Shown: positions 1 to 10,260, counted from the stretch's first letter. The stretch: 64,000 nt of DNA from Ciona savignyi (GCA_000149265.1 CH003351.1:1-64000), one strand, 5' to 3'. The notes: generated by a model not told the origin, from the letters alone. Program-made: numbers and translations.

Positions 1-159
1 CACCACTATTGTCAGGTGTTTGTACTGTTAATTCGAGTTTAATTATGACATCATAATAACGCGCGACAAAGCTGATTTATCACGCCGCCAATGTTCTGTA
101 TGACGTCACTTTGACGTTTTACCAATTTTAATTAGGCTGGTTCATGTGAATAAAAAAAA

Positions 160-243
160 ATTTTCACCGGTTTAAGTATCGAAACCAACATGGGCTCGTC
201 CATAATTACGATCAGACGCGCTAACCATTCAGCCAGACAACCG
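160..243 (-). mobile_element. tRNA-like SINE head (second SINE family)
   Basis: Read on the minus strand, this has an A-box-like TGGCTGAATGGTTAGCGCG and a B-box-like GGTTTCGATAC at tRNA-like spacing, preceded on the plus strand by an A/T-rich run. It resembles a tRNA-derived SINE promoter. The stem pairings of a working tRNA are not evident. The same head occurs at 4015-4103 in repeat copy 2. Confidence 0.5.
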
Positions 244-390
244 TTATTGAATTAAAAGAAGTTATATGGTTATTTTTACTGTTTGACCTCTAGTGCCACC
301 TAACTGCTAAAAAATTTAATTAATACATTTTTTTCAGAAACAAAACTTTCGTTTCTGCCATTTCGCTTTGGAAAATTTTCGTTTCTCACC

Positions 391-600
391 GTTACATAGG
401 GTTACCGGAGCTATTGCAGTGTGATGTATATGATAGACACGTTCCTTCAATTTGATACAATCCATTAATCTGCTGGTTTTAAGCCATGTCCGTAAAGTGC
501 CTTGCCCAAGGACACAACCGACTAGCTAGCGACCAGTTTTGCATCTGGAACTTTTCGATTGAAAGGCGACGCACTAAACCCTAGACCAACCGGCCGGACT
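391..600 (-). mobile_element. SINE (main family), 3'-truncated copy
   Basis: Reverse copy of the main SINE of this window. The core contains the reverse complement of GCTAGCTAGTCGGTTGTGTCC and of TGCAATAGCTCCGGTAACC, and it ends at the tRNA-like head near 600. The tail half is missing. It lies inside the 1.48-kb repeat and so is duplicated at 4254-4463. Confidence 0.8.
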
Positions 601-1479
601 ATAGGAGCAGAATCGGCGATTAATAGGAACAGATTCGGCGATTTCCTAAGTTGTATTAAAACAAACAAGATTAGCTGGAAGTCATTATCGTTAATTACAT
701 CGATAATAACACAAACAGCAATCCACGACCACCGAATAGCTGTCGGTTGTATTCTTTTTGATTATGGCGATAATAAATACCGATATTTAGAACTCAAAAA
801 TACGGTTACAACACTTCCCGGGTTTACGGACCCCTTTCACATGTATGGCTAAAGAGGCACTGAGACTTTTTGTATTTTTATTGTAACGAGCACGTTGATG
901 GGCGTTTTATAGCAATTAAAATTTTAACAATGGAGGAGGCGAACAAGAAAATACGACGTACTTTTTAACGATCATTTTCCTTATTATACTTTGACATTCT
1001 TCGACGTTATAGTAAATTATTGCTGAAAAACTTATAATGCGTTGCTGGAATGTCTATCAGAAATTAAATTTGGCGGTTTTAGATTTAATATAACTTTTTT
1101 AACTTACCAAATCAAACCACAACAATCGCAGATTTTACTTAGTCGCTGGGACATTAAACCTCTGTAAGCCATACCAACAATAACAATAAAGGTGATTCGA
1201 CACAAACGGTTTCAACCGCCTGCGAAGATTAGTGAAAATTATTGCAATCTAAGAATATAAAACTTTTATGTAACATCCTACGTAACACCCTGTCTAACAT
1301 ATTATGTAACACTTTATACAACATCTTATGTAATCACATGTCGTTCAATAGTTAAACTATAAGGCATAAAAGCGATACAAATATTTTTCTGGCCTAACTA
1401 TAAATTTCTGGTACCCATTATTTCAACTGTTTGACTCGACCCCTATCAGTTGAAGATAAATAATAGTGCATGATATATA

Positions 1480-2226
1480 TAGATGAATTTATATAAAGTT
1501 TATTATATTTATTGATAAATGGTATATATATAAGGGATTTTCGTGGTAACTTGGATGAGGTAGAAGTCCGTTTGTACTTTTTCAAGTTCATTTATCCATG
1601 TTCAACTTTTTTTTACAATTTGAGGTGAATAAACTTTACCAGTCCTTGCATAACGGTTGTTTAAGAATGACCGAATAATACCTCCAGAAGGGTCAACAAG
1701 GATTCTCTAATTATTTTATTAATAGCGCGTAAAAGAGTGTTATCACTAGTTTCAACGAAATTTTCGCGTCAAAAATGTTAGACATCTTTTTGTTCGCATT
1801 TAAATTCTCGTTGGCAACTTTACAAGAAGGAATGTTCGCAACTTTATGGATAACTCATGTGATCTTTCATTTTCCTAACAAATGTGCAGAGATTGATTAC
1901 ATATTTCAACACGGCACACACCAATGAGGCATTAAGCTATATTTGACTTTTTATTTATTTCACAAAGAAGAATCTTGCATAGTAAGACTAAATACAGTAT
2001 GGAAACAAAAGCACAGTGACGTTTTAACATAAGTCTCGCCAGCGAAACGAAAAAAATGAATTGGAAGGTAGAAAATTAAAAATCAAAGATAAGTTCATGA
2101 GGAAAATTTCCTCTTTCTGCTTTTGGTGATATTTGCTTTGGTTATCTCAACGAACTTTAAGTCTTTTTGCTTCGTTAACGATGGATCTTCGGTATTTCTT
2201 TTCTTTGAAAACAGTTCTTGTTTTGT
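1480..2226. other. AT-rich intergenic DNA, no feature seen
   Basis: Between repeat copy 1 and the 3' end of the RGS gene. I see no exon-like coding stretch or recognisable repeat, so part of it is probably RGS 3' UTR and downstream DNA. Confidence 0.5.
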
Positions 2227-3345
2227 TCACAATTTAGGGCCGTTCGGTGTTTTGGTGGCGACGGTGGGTTTAAATTTGCTCAATAGGAATCTAGGGAACG
2301 AGTCCCGTTCCATGAGGAGGAAAACTCGTACTTGCGCGAGGTCGAATGTTGCGCTGTCCGGTTTCTGCATGTTGGATTTGGTGGTCGCTCGTGTACCAGC
2401 GTCGATGTTAATCTGTCAAAGAAGGGAGATGTTAATACTTGGCAATTCCAGTTAGCATGGCAAATCTAATGGTATTAAAACAATCAAATAAACGAACCGG
2501 GCCGCGATTTGACCCGCATGAAAATTAATATGTTCTCCGAGAACATTGCCTAATCGATACGTCATTCTGTTTTAATTGCAACGATTGCTATTCAAGTTCA
2601 AGCCTTCAATTAGCCACAAATTAAACAATTGCTATCTCACCTCACTAGGAGCGTTCACGTCTACGTAGGTTTCATGGATAATTTGAGCTAGTTTCAGTTG
2701 CTTGTTGGACTTCTGTTTCCTATAGCTTTCGATTTCTAGCCAGAAATCCAAATTTTCTTCGCTGAATTCTTTCTTAAAACGATTGCTGTTCAAGTTCAAG
2801 CCTTCAATTAGCCACAAATTAAACAATTGCTATCTCACCTCACTAGGAGCGTTCACGTCTACGTAGGTTTCATGGATAATTTGAGCTAGTTTCAGTTGCT
2901 TGTTGGACTTCTGTTTCCTATAGCTTTCGATTTCTAGCCAGAAATCCAAATTTTCTTCGCTGAATTCTTTCTTAAGAAATTCCCGAAAGCTTGCCACGCG
3001 AGCTAAAATGTTAAATGTACATTTAAATGATTGATTCAGAAAATAATACGGAGTTTTAGAAATCGAATTTTGATTGAAACTTACATTTTTTCGTGAGAAA
3101 TTGTCGAAGTGTCTTGGTAGCTGTAACTTTATCGCTTCGCCATGCGGACAATCTGGTAAAGAAAACAATATTTAATAACTAAAACACGAAATATGCAAAA
3201 CAAAAAGAGATAATTGCAAGACTTACGACTGAAAGTAGTCACTTCTTCGCTTCTTGAACATGGAGGTTGCAATGTTGGCGATGTTGAATTGGGTTTTGAC
3301 TCGAGTTTTGCCATCGAGCAGGTCAGAACTGGATTTCATAAGCAT
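2227..3345 (-). CDS. small RGS protein (R4-like regulator of G-protein signalling)
   Basis: RGS proteins speed up GTP hydrolysis by G-alpha subunits at the membrane. My model has four exons, complement(3227-3345, 3085-3152, 2839-3002, 2227-2412), giving 178 aa with all phases consistent (2, 1, 0). A short basic N-terminus (FKKRRSDYFQS) leads into an RGS box. Visible box motifs are SAWRSD, FREFLKKEFSEENLDFWLE in exon 3, and in the last exon NIDAGTR, TFDLAQ and DSFPRFLLS. It is the size of R4-family members such as RGS4/5. The start is the first ATG of an in-frame pair (MLMKSS). Part of exon 3 is repeated downstream at 2641-2772 (see repeat entry). The gene lies between two copies of a 1.48-kb repeat. 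Confidence 0.9.
2581..2975. repeat. 198-bp tandem duplication covering an RGS exon
   Basis: Unit one is 2581-2778 and unit two 2779-2975; they are almost identical. The duplicated exon part (2641-2772 versus 2839-2970) is identical over 132 bp and keeps a GTGAGA donor. The extra copy has a possible acceptor (TTTTAAG) just before AAAGAATTC and is 44 codons, phase 0 at both ends. It lacks the first 32 bp of the true exon, which encode SRVASFREFL. Confidence 0.93.
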
Positions 3346-3854
3346 TTTGTTGATCAGATATTAAACAATGGTAATACAACAATTTTCTAAAGAAAATAAA
3401 AACAACAAAATCAGTATTTGCCACCGGCAATCTACTTAAAATGACAAAATCACACGACTGCGATCCTATTTAAGCCAGTAATACCATGCTAACTGACATC
3501 AGGAATTCATTTGACTGCCTACTAAACATAACTTTTCTAGCCCTGTCGTCATTCAACAGAGTTAGAATTTTCTGCCTCTATAGGCGAAAATTCCGACTGT
3601 TATGTTTTGTAACATGGCAAGTGAGGCTTTTATAGTGGTCGGCTTGCTGCGAGAGGATTTTCGCCGACAAATTTCCTTTTTTCTACTTACGCGTCACACA
3701 CGTTTACTCGGGATCTCGGTGACGCACGTGATTAATAAACATCTGATCACAAACTGAGAACCATAATTGTAATTTTGTATTAACAAACAAAAAAAATCTT
3801 TCTGTTGGGGGATTACACAAGTATTAATGTAACTCCATTATAAGTAATTATTCA
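3346..3854. other. RGS upstream region, no gene seen
   Basis: Spacer between the RGS start codon and repeat copy 2. It should hold the RGS promoter and 5' UTR, but no specific element is recognisable. Nothing coding is evident. Confidence 0.4.
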
Positions 3855-5339
3855 CACCCACTATTGGTCAGGTGTTTGTACTGTTAATTCGAGTTTAATT
3901 ATGACATCATAATAACGCGCGACAAAGCTGATTTATCACGCCGCTCAATGTTCTGTATGACGTCACTTTGACGTTTTACCAATTTTAATTAGGCTGGTTC
4001 ATGTGAATAAAAAAAAATTTTCACCGGTTTAAGTATCGAAACCAACGATGGGCTCGTCCATAATTACGAATCAGACGCGCTAACCATTCAGCCAGACAAC
4101 CGTTATTGAATTAAAAGAAGTTATATGAGTTATTTTTTACTGTTTGACCCTCTAGTGCCACCTAACTGCTAAAAAATTTAATTAATACATTTTTTTCAGA
4201 AACAAAACTTTCGTTTCTGCCATTTCGCTTTGGAAAATTTTCGTTTCTCACCGTTACATAGGGTTACCGGAGCTATTGCAGTGTGATGTATATGATAGAC
4301 ACGTTCCTTCAATTTGATACAATCTCATTAATCTGCTGGTTTTAAGCCATGTCCGTAAAGTGCCTTGCCCAAGGACACAACCGACTAGCTAGCGACCAGT
4401 TTCGCATCTGGAACTTTTCGATTGAAAGGCGACGCACTAAACCCTAGACCAACCGGCCGGACTATAGGAGCAGAATCGGCGATTAATAGGAACAGATTCG
4501 GCGATTTCCTAAGTTGTATTAAAACAAACAAGATTAGCTGGAAGTCATTATCGTTAATTACATCGATAATAACACAAACAGCAATCCACGACCACCGAAT
4601 AGCTGTCGGTTGTATTCTTTTTGATTATGGCGATAATAAATACCGATATTTAGAACTCAAAAATACGGTTACAACACTTCCTGGGTTTACGGACCCCTTT
4701 CACATGTATGGCTAAAGAGGCACTGAGACTTTTTGTATTTTTATTGTAACGAGCACGTTGATGGGCGTTTTATAGCAATTAAAATTTTAACAATGGAGGA
4801 GGCGAACAAGAAAATACGACGAACTTTTTAACGATCATTTTCCTTATTATACTTTGACATTCTTCGACGTAGTAAATTATTGCTGAAAAACTTATAATGC
4901 GTTGCTGGAATGTCTATCAGAAATTAAATTTGGCGGTTTTAGATTTAATATAACTTTTTTAACTTACCAAATCAAACCACAACAATCGCAGATTTTACTT
5001 AGTCGCTGGGACATTAAACCTCTGTAAGCCATACCAACAATAACAATAAAGGTGATTCGACACAAACGGTTTCAACCGCCTGCGAAGATTAGTGAAAATT
5101 ATTGCAATCTAAGAATATAAAACTTTTATGTAACATCCTACGTAACACCCTGTCTAACATATTATGTAACACTTTATACAACATCTTATGTAATCACATG
5201 TCGTTCAATAGTTAAACTATAAGGCATAAAAGCGATACAAATATTTTTCTGGCCTAACTATAAATTTCTGGTACCCATTATTTCAACTGTTTGACTCGAC
5301 CCCTATCAGTTGAAGATAAATAATAGTGCATGATATATA
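3855..5339. repeat. 1.48-kb direct repeat, copy 2
   Basis: Second copy of the repeat at 1-1479. It holds the same reverse tRNA-like head (4015-4103) and reverse SINE fragment (4254-4463). The copies diverge abruptly at 1480/5340 after TGATATATA. No long open reading frame with recognisable homology is present. Reverse transcriptase or transposase domains are absent, so a complete LTR or DNA transposon is not supported. Confidence 0.92.
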
Positions 5340-5451
5340 ATAGCTCTTTGGGTTAGTGCGTCGAAATTTAGCCGAAGGGCTGCAGTTTCAAAAGTGGTCG
5401 CTAGCTAGTCGTATGTGTCTTAGGGCAAGGCAAATAAGGAACTTTGTTAGG

Positions 5452-5574
5452 TAGTGTGGCCGAATGGTTAACGCGACCGATACCATATACCGACTCTTAA
5501 AACGATCCTGGTGACGAGCCCATCATGAGTTCGAAACTTGGCTCGTTAAAAAATAAAAATTAAATAAAAATAAA
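5452..5574 (+). mobile_element. second-family SINE (tRNA-like head, A-rich tail)
   Basis: The head reads GTGTGGCCGAATGGTTAACGCG, like a tRNA A box, followed about 60 bp later by a B-box-like GAGTTCGAAACT. It ends in an A-rich tail, AAAAAATAAAAATTAAATAAAAATAAA. It sits inside an older main-family SINE. Related heads are at 160-243, 4015-4103 and 53745-53840. Confidence 0.7.
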
Positions 5575-5595
5575 GGGACTTAGCCTAAACTTAGT

Positions 5596-5976
5596 TGTTG
5601 CGGCCGTACTTAACCCAAGTACGAGCCTGGCCTTTTATGATCAGATACGCGCAAAAATAGTTGTCCTTGTATTGCGATAACTAAAAACAAAATAATAAAA
5701 TGATTAACAAAAGGTACGTCAGTGAAACAAAATATAATCCAATCACACATACCTGAAATTTCCGGCCAAAATATATAATAATTTTTCGTACACTACAGAA
5801 AAACCTCTTCTAACAATAGTATGGTTTCTATTAGCCACCAATTGGTTCCTAGTTAAAAATGAAATGACCTTAGGTCTCAAGGATTCCATGCAACACGCAC
5901 TAAAACAGGATTTGACGTACAACTTAAACAAGAGAGCAAAATAAAACAAAAAAAGGAAAGACACGTGACCGTAACA
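5596..5976 (-). repeat. 3' LTR of the BEL/Pao element
   Basis: Repeat of 381 bp matching 8586-8966 with about two substitutions. On the minus strand it is the downstream LTR. A GAGGAGCCA purine-leaning stretch precedes it, a weak polypurine tract. Confidence 0.95.
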
Positions 5977-6000
5977 TGGCTCCTCAAAAATTGAAAATTT

Positions 6001-6303
6001 TTAAATAACCTCAAAAATACGCGAAATCTGTTTTTCCACCATAAATACACCCGCATCTATAGGTTTAACAAGTTTAAAAGGCTCCCCGTTCGGGAATCGA
6101 CACCATGTCATTAGACGATTGTATTTTCTGCAGCCCGAAGCAGTAGGTAATACCAGTATATGTATTGGGCGGCGGAGAACTTGAGCTGCACTTGTTCTCC
6201 TTCCTTCGTCATCTAGAACATTCTCTCCAAGTTGTGCTGCGTAAAGCACCATTTGTTTCGCCGTGTTAAGTTTGACTCGGTTTTCCATTTCCAACGTGGC
6301 CAA
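6001..6303 (-). pseudogene. Pol C-terminal fragment of the BEL/Pao element
   Basis: This open frame overlaps the end of the long ORF in a different frame. The segment ending in RRPIHILVLP resembles the C-terminal region that follows integrase in BEL/Pao polyproteins (DUF5641-like). It is separated by a frame change from the RNase H-like fragment in the long ORF, so it is probably not made as part of that protein. The family link rests on a short motif. Confidence 0.5.
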
Positions 6304-8417
6304 AATTGTTCAGTCTTGTTCTGTACTCTCCGCCTACGGGGTCGCGCGTACAAGTCGATTAGTTGAACTTCACCGTATCCTGTGTTGCTAGCATCAGAAA
6401 AGTGATGCAACTCTCGTCGTATTATTGCGACAAAGTTTAGAACAGAAAAACACCGTAGTACCTTTAGATGATTCAGATCCCTCCAACTAATCGACCGTGC
6501 TTGTATGTCATCTGGGACAGGATCATCCCAGTCGCATTTCTCCTTGCACAAATGCTGAAGCATGGTCTTTCTTTTCATCAAAATGGGGCCACGTCTGGTG
6601 ATCGGCAAGTCTTTCAAGGTGGTCCTGAAACACAGGGAATCGCTTTCCAAACACCATTCCACACCAAGCACCCTCTCTCCCGAAACCCTTGCTGTCGAGT
6701 TTTTGGATCGTGAACCTCGAGATCGGTCTTCCTGGCTGATCGTTTGGAGAACTTCTTTCTGATTTGACGCGAACTTGTGCACTCGTACACCTGCTTTAGA
6801 GTATAAACGTTTACTGTTTCTTACCAGCTCGATCGCTCTCTCACAATTCGGTACCGACGTTACACCATCGTTAACGTAGAAGTTGTTTCGCACGAACTCT
6901 GCAGTCTCCCTTTCGTAATGACCATCATCACATTGTCGTGTGTTATCACAGCTAATATCCACAACCCTTTTGTCCTCTGAAGCAAGTTTCTGGTGATTTT
7001 CGTTCTTCCTTTCAATAGAATCAATCTGCATACAATCGCAAACCTGATTTGGATTTATTAATTCTTTCGATTTGTGATCGAAACTCAATCTCGTGCTTAG
7101 CACCGTAGCTTCAACATTTCGATGCGACCTATGTTGTATATTGAATGACGTTTGTCGTGATCGCTCGTATTGTCCAACATCGTTAAGCTCGGGTATGTTC
7201 TCTATTTCCGCCTGTTGGTTAATGAAAGAGGCTAATACCTTAAACGGTGGATATTGGTTGCTGTGATCTGCTTTCCATTGGATAACAACTTCTCGCCACT
7301 TCGAATTAACAAATTGTGGAAGTTTGGCGTTTATTTTTGCACTCTCATATGAGAAGTCCAGTATGTCTAGAGACTTTATACTTTGTTTTGCCACCACTAT
7401 TTGGTTCAAATAGTCAGAATAACGACGAAGGGAAGATGGATTATTGGGAAGTATTTTTGGCCATAAGTACAACTTGTCCAAGAATGCCTTTCCTACCACG
7501 TTTTCGTTACCATAACGCGCTTTTAATTGGCTTCTTGCCCTTTGATAGGCTTGTTCCGTCTGTAGGAGCAAGAAACCTTCGACCATTGATTTCGGTTCTC
7601 CAGATAAGTATTGGCTAAGCAAATTTAGTTTTAGGGCTGTGCATGCTGATGGTTCAACCAGTGCGTCAAACGCAGTTTCCCATGATAAAAAGGACAATAC
7701 GTTCCCATCGAACACTTTTAATCTTACAGTTGGTAAATAATACATAGAAACAGGATTAGTACGTTTCACCTGAGCACTCCATGCAGTGTCGTGGTCGATG
7801 TAATGTTCTTCACCATTTTTGGATTGTCCAGATCCATCAATATCATCATCATTTATACCGAAAGAATTCTGTTTGATTTCGGCGTCTAGGCACGCGGATG
7901 ATCTGGCAGTCTTTGAGCTCGACTTTACCAATATGCGCTTGGCTCGGAGTTGCTCTATTGCCACTCTAGCATTTTTTGTGATTTCTCTTATTCTAGCTTC
8001 GATTTGTTGCCTATTGTCATGCGCTTCCAATTTCTCGGTCGCATTTAACGTTTCGATTACTAAGTCAAACAAAGTTGTGTAGTCGTCTTCCAACTTGGTA
8101 AGACTTAAAAATAACGTCTGGATTTCTAAAATGTCACCTGATGTTATAATTGATCGTTCAACTTTAGATGCGCCTTTGTTCACCGTGGCTTGCAATGTTC
8201 TTAAACGCAGATTAATTTCCACGCTTGTCGAGTGTTCCGTACCGCCAGGCATTTCCTCCGTTCTGTAGTCCTTCTGCACGGGGAATCGACCTGCGGTTTT
8301 ACTTGACTTCGGCCTTCTCATAGTGACGTTACTCAGTTCCGGCTCTAAATATTTGTCGCTCAGTTCAGAGCCCGGTTCACTCATCCTTCTGCTCCCAATC
8401 CGCTCGATTTCTCCCAA
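6213..8417 (-). CDS. BEL/Pao Gag fused in frame to Pol remnants (734 aa)
   Basis: The first ~430 residues carry a Gag-like domain of the DUF1759 type, with FDGNVLSFLSWETAFDALV and the downstream RYGNENVVGKAFLDKL. Around residue 510 the frame passes directly into a reverse-transcriptase palm remnant (NNFYVND, where YVDD is usual). Later come RNase H-like HHFSDASNTGYGE and an unrelated tail. Protease, the rest of RT and integrase are absent. The open frame persists across these deletions, which is unusual for random decay. Start chosen at the first ATG, 169 bp inside the 5' LTR. Confidence 0.85.
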   Translation of the reverse strand: MGEIERIGSRRMSEPGSELSDKYLEPELSNVTMRRPKSSKTAGRFPVQKDYRTEEMPGGTEHSTSVEINLRLRTLQATVNKGASKVERSIITSGDILEIQTLFLSLTKLEDDYTTLFDLVIETLNATEKLEAHDNRQQIEARIREITKNARVAIEQLRAKRILVKSSSKTARSSACLDAEIKQNSFGINDDDIDGSGQSKNGEEHYIDHDTAWSAQVKRTNPVSMYYLPTVRLKVFDGNVLSFLSWETAFDALVEPSACTALKLNLLSQYLSGEPKSMVEGFLLLQTEQAYQRARSQLKARYGNENVVGKAFLDKLYLWPKILPNNPSSLRRYSDYLNQIVVAKQSIKSLDILDFSYESAKINAKLPQFVNSKWREVVIQWKADHSNQYPPFKVLASFINQQAEIENIPELNDVGQYERSRQTSFNIQHRSHRNVEATVLSTRLSFDHKSKELINPNQVCDCMQIDSIERKNENHQKLASEDKRVVDISCDNTRQCDDGHYERETAEFVRNNFYVNDGVTSVPNCERAIELVRNSKRLYSKAGVRVHKFASNQKEVLQTISQEDRSRGSRSKNSTARVSGERVLGVEWCLESDSLCFRTTLKDLPITRRGPILMKRKTMLQHLCKEKCDWDDPVPDDIQARSISWRDLNHLKVLRCFSVLNFVAIIRRELHHFSDASNTGYGEVQLIDLYARPRRRRVQNKTEQFWPRWKWKTESNLTRRNKWCFTQHNLERMF

Positions 8418-8585
8418 TCAGCGCCGACGTTTCCACACGCTATTGTAATCACCTTCGTCCTGCCTTGGCTCGTGGCGAAGGTCTGTTTCGTTGGGAGTTT
8501 AGTTGTTATTGTTAGAAGGCTAAATGAAACTCTTCGAAGTTTCAGTTACTCTTCGAGGGCTGAAACTCTTCGAAATTTCAGTTAC

Positions 8586-8966
8586 TGTTGCGGCCGTACT
8601 TAACCCAAGTACGAGCCTGGCCTTTTATGATCAGATACGCGCAAAAATAGTTGTCCTTGTATTGCGATAACTAAAAACAAAATAATAAAATGATTAACAA
8701 AAGGTACGTCAGTGAAACAAAATATAATCCAATCACACATACCTGAAATTTCCGGCCAAAATATATAATAATTTTCCGTACACTACAGAAAAACCTCTTC
8801 TAACAATAGTATGGTTTCTATTAGCCACCACTTGGTTCCTAGTTAAAAATGAAATGACCTTAGGTCTCAAGGATTCCATGCAACACGCACTAAAACAGGA
8901 TTTGACGTACAACTTAAACAAGAGAGCAAAATAAAACAAAAAAAGGAAAGACACGTGACCGTAACA
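8586..8966 (-). repeat. 5' LTR of the BEL/Pao element
   Basis: Upstream LTR on the minus strand, 381 bp. Just inside the element lie two imperfect copies of GAAACTCTTCGAAGTTTCAG, 36 bp apart (8526-8549 and 8562-8585). Confidence 0.95.
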
Positions 8967-9120
8967 TAGTAAATACTTGGTTTTACCAAATTGAAGGAAC
9001 GTCTGGATTATACAAAACACATTGCAATAGCCCAGGCAACCCGGCGGCGAACAACAGGTAATCTGATGATTGGTAGTCATGCGTTCCCCAATAAAGGGAA
9101 TAAAAGTTAAATGTCCTGTT

Positions 9121-9744
9121 ATCGTCTACCGGATACCTGGTTTTAGTCTTTATACAACGTCATAAATGAAAAATCATAGTCATAATTTATCACACAAGTT
9201 TTACGTACTCGTACCCAGCCACACGGTTTAAACTACTTTTATTTTCAGCAGGCCAAGTACAGTACAAGTTAACTATTTCATAAACACCAGACGAATAAAC
9301 AAAACCCTAACCGTAATTAACCAATAAAATAAACGTTAATAATGAAGATGACAGAAAAAAAGGAACAAAGTAACAAAATACAAAAAACTGCAGTTCAAGT
9401 ACCGCATAATGCCTAATGGGTTAAACGAAATAAAAAGCAATGACTCCATTAACTTACACAACATACTGCAATAGCTCCACTGGAAGGTCTTTAAACGTGG
9501 TACTATCACAAGTAATTGTCTTTTATGAGCATATGAGTATTCTACACCAGGGATAATTAAAAATATATATCCTATCGAAATGCATGGAAGCTGGGACAAG
9601 AAATGATAACCGGTTCCCTTAAAAGTTATAACATTACCGCCAATGCCATAAACCGGGATTAGATATAATAACTTATTTTTATTATGATATTGCAGAAAGT
9701 TTAAATTACTTTACTCAACTTCTGAAATTAAATTTTTTATCACA
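9121..9744. other. intergenic, upstream of SEM1
   Basis: AT-rich DNA between the nested insertions and SEM1. A minus-strand open frame at 9336-9599 has no recognisable features and is not called. The last 60 bp are probably SEM1 leader. Confidence 0.4.
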
Positions 9745-9962
9745 ATGTCGGACAAAAATGTTAAAGAAAAGAACGAGACTAGTGATCTCGGATCCCTGGA
9801 AGAAGATGATGAATTTGAAGAATTCCCCCCGCTGAAGAGTGGAGCGCTGCTGATAAAGAGCCAGAGATTTTCTGGGAGGAAAACTGGGATGATGATAATA
9901 TTGAAGACGACTTTTCAAATCAGCTTCGATCAGTTTTAGAACAATCTGGACAAATGAAATGA
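9745..9962 (+). CDS. SEM1: 26S proteasome subunit SEM1/DSS1, with an apparent frameshift
   Basis: SEM1/DSS1 is a tiny acidic, disordered protein of the 19S proteasome lid that also binds BRCA2 and the TREX-2 complex. The N-terminal half reads [12 protein letters not shown], the family's first acidic motif. The second half, in another frame, reads [13 protein letters not shown] then [19 protein letters not shown], the second acidic motif and amphipathic helix, ending at TGA 9960-9962. The frames meet at a run of six C (9825-9830). One more C or two fewer would restore about 72 aa, the normal size. I read this as a homopolymer error. No intron is needed. COG7 starts 298 bp downstream on the same strand. 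Confidence 0.9.
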
Positions 9963-10260
9963 TCTATGAACAATTTGGATTCAATTGAAAAAAGAACCCA
10001 CATATACAATAGGCATGATTTGTGCTTTTCCATGTAAAGTGTTTAAAAATGCTGTTAAATTTCTTAAATGATTTGTGTATTCATTAACCAATTATAAGCT
10101 AAAACTTTTATGCCTGTCATACTGGTACTGCTCATTTTATGTGCATTTAACTTAAAAAAACATTATTTTTAAATTAAACCTTATTAAAGAAAAATAGTCT
10201 ATTACTACCTTTACACGAAAATCAATTTTAATGTGGCACAGTAGGTAGTAAGGTGCAGTA

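Larger units (their letters stand above)
1..1479. repeat. 1.48-kb direct repeat, copy 1
   Basis: This stretch recurs almost identically at 3855-5339. It contains a reverse tRNA-like SINE head, a reverse SINE fragment (391-600) and AT-rich DNA with no convincing gene. Relative to copy 2 it lacks nine single bases, all within the first ~470 bases, while the remaining kilobase differs only by a few substitutions and one 3-bp indel. The left end may continue beyond the window. The two copies flank the RGS gene. A 97-aa open frame inside both copies starts in the SINE fragment and is not supported as a gene. Confidence 0.92.
5596..8966 (-). mobile_element. BEL/Pao-type LTR retrotransposon, internally deleted
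   Basis: A 3,371-bp element is bounded by two 381-bp LTRs with TGTT...AACA ends and flanked by a 4-bp direct duplication, TAGT (5592-5595 and 8967-8970). The LTRs differ at about two positions, implying a recent insertion. The minus-strand ORF encodes a BEL/Pao-type Gag (DUF1759-like) joined to fragments of Pol. Most of protease, RT, RNase H and integrase is missing, so the copy cannot be autonomous. No clear tRNA primer-binding site starting TGG follows the 5' LTR. The element splits an older SINE. Confidence 0.92.
5341..9120 (+). mobile_element. main-family SINE split by two later insertions
   Basis: The pieces of one forward SINE lie at about 5341-5440 (head and GCTAGCTAGTCG core), 5575-5595 (GGGACTTAGCCTAAACTTAG) and 8967-9120 (tail, from ACCAAATTGAAGG to CCGGCGGCGAACAAC). 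Read together they follow the order of intact copies such as 33644-33941. The first gap holds a second SINE type and the second gap holds a BEL/Pao LTR element. Confidence 0.75.

Noticed and set aside
160-243. Candidate tRNA gene on the minus strand
   Set aside because: A- and B-box-like motifs are present, but no complete cloverleaf is evident and the same head recurs attached to an A-rich SINE tail.
559-852. 97-aa open frame, repeated at 4422-4715
   Set aside because: It begins inside a reverse SINE fragment with a TTG start, and its presence in both copies simply follows the 1.48-kb duplication. No domain is recognisable.
1-5339. The 1.48-kb repeats as LTRs of one large retroelement
   Set aside because: The sequence between them is a normal spliced RGS gene with no Gag or Pol, and the repeats lack a convincing TG...CA boundary or target duplication.
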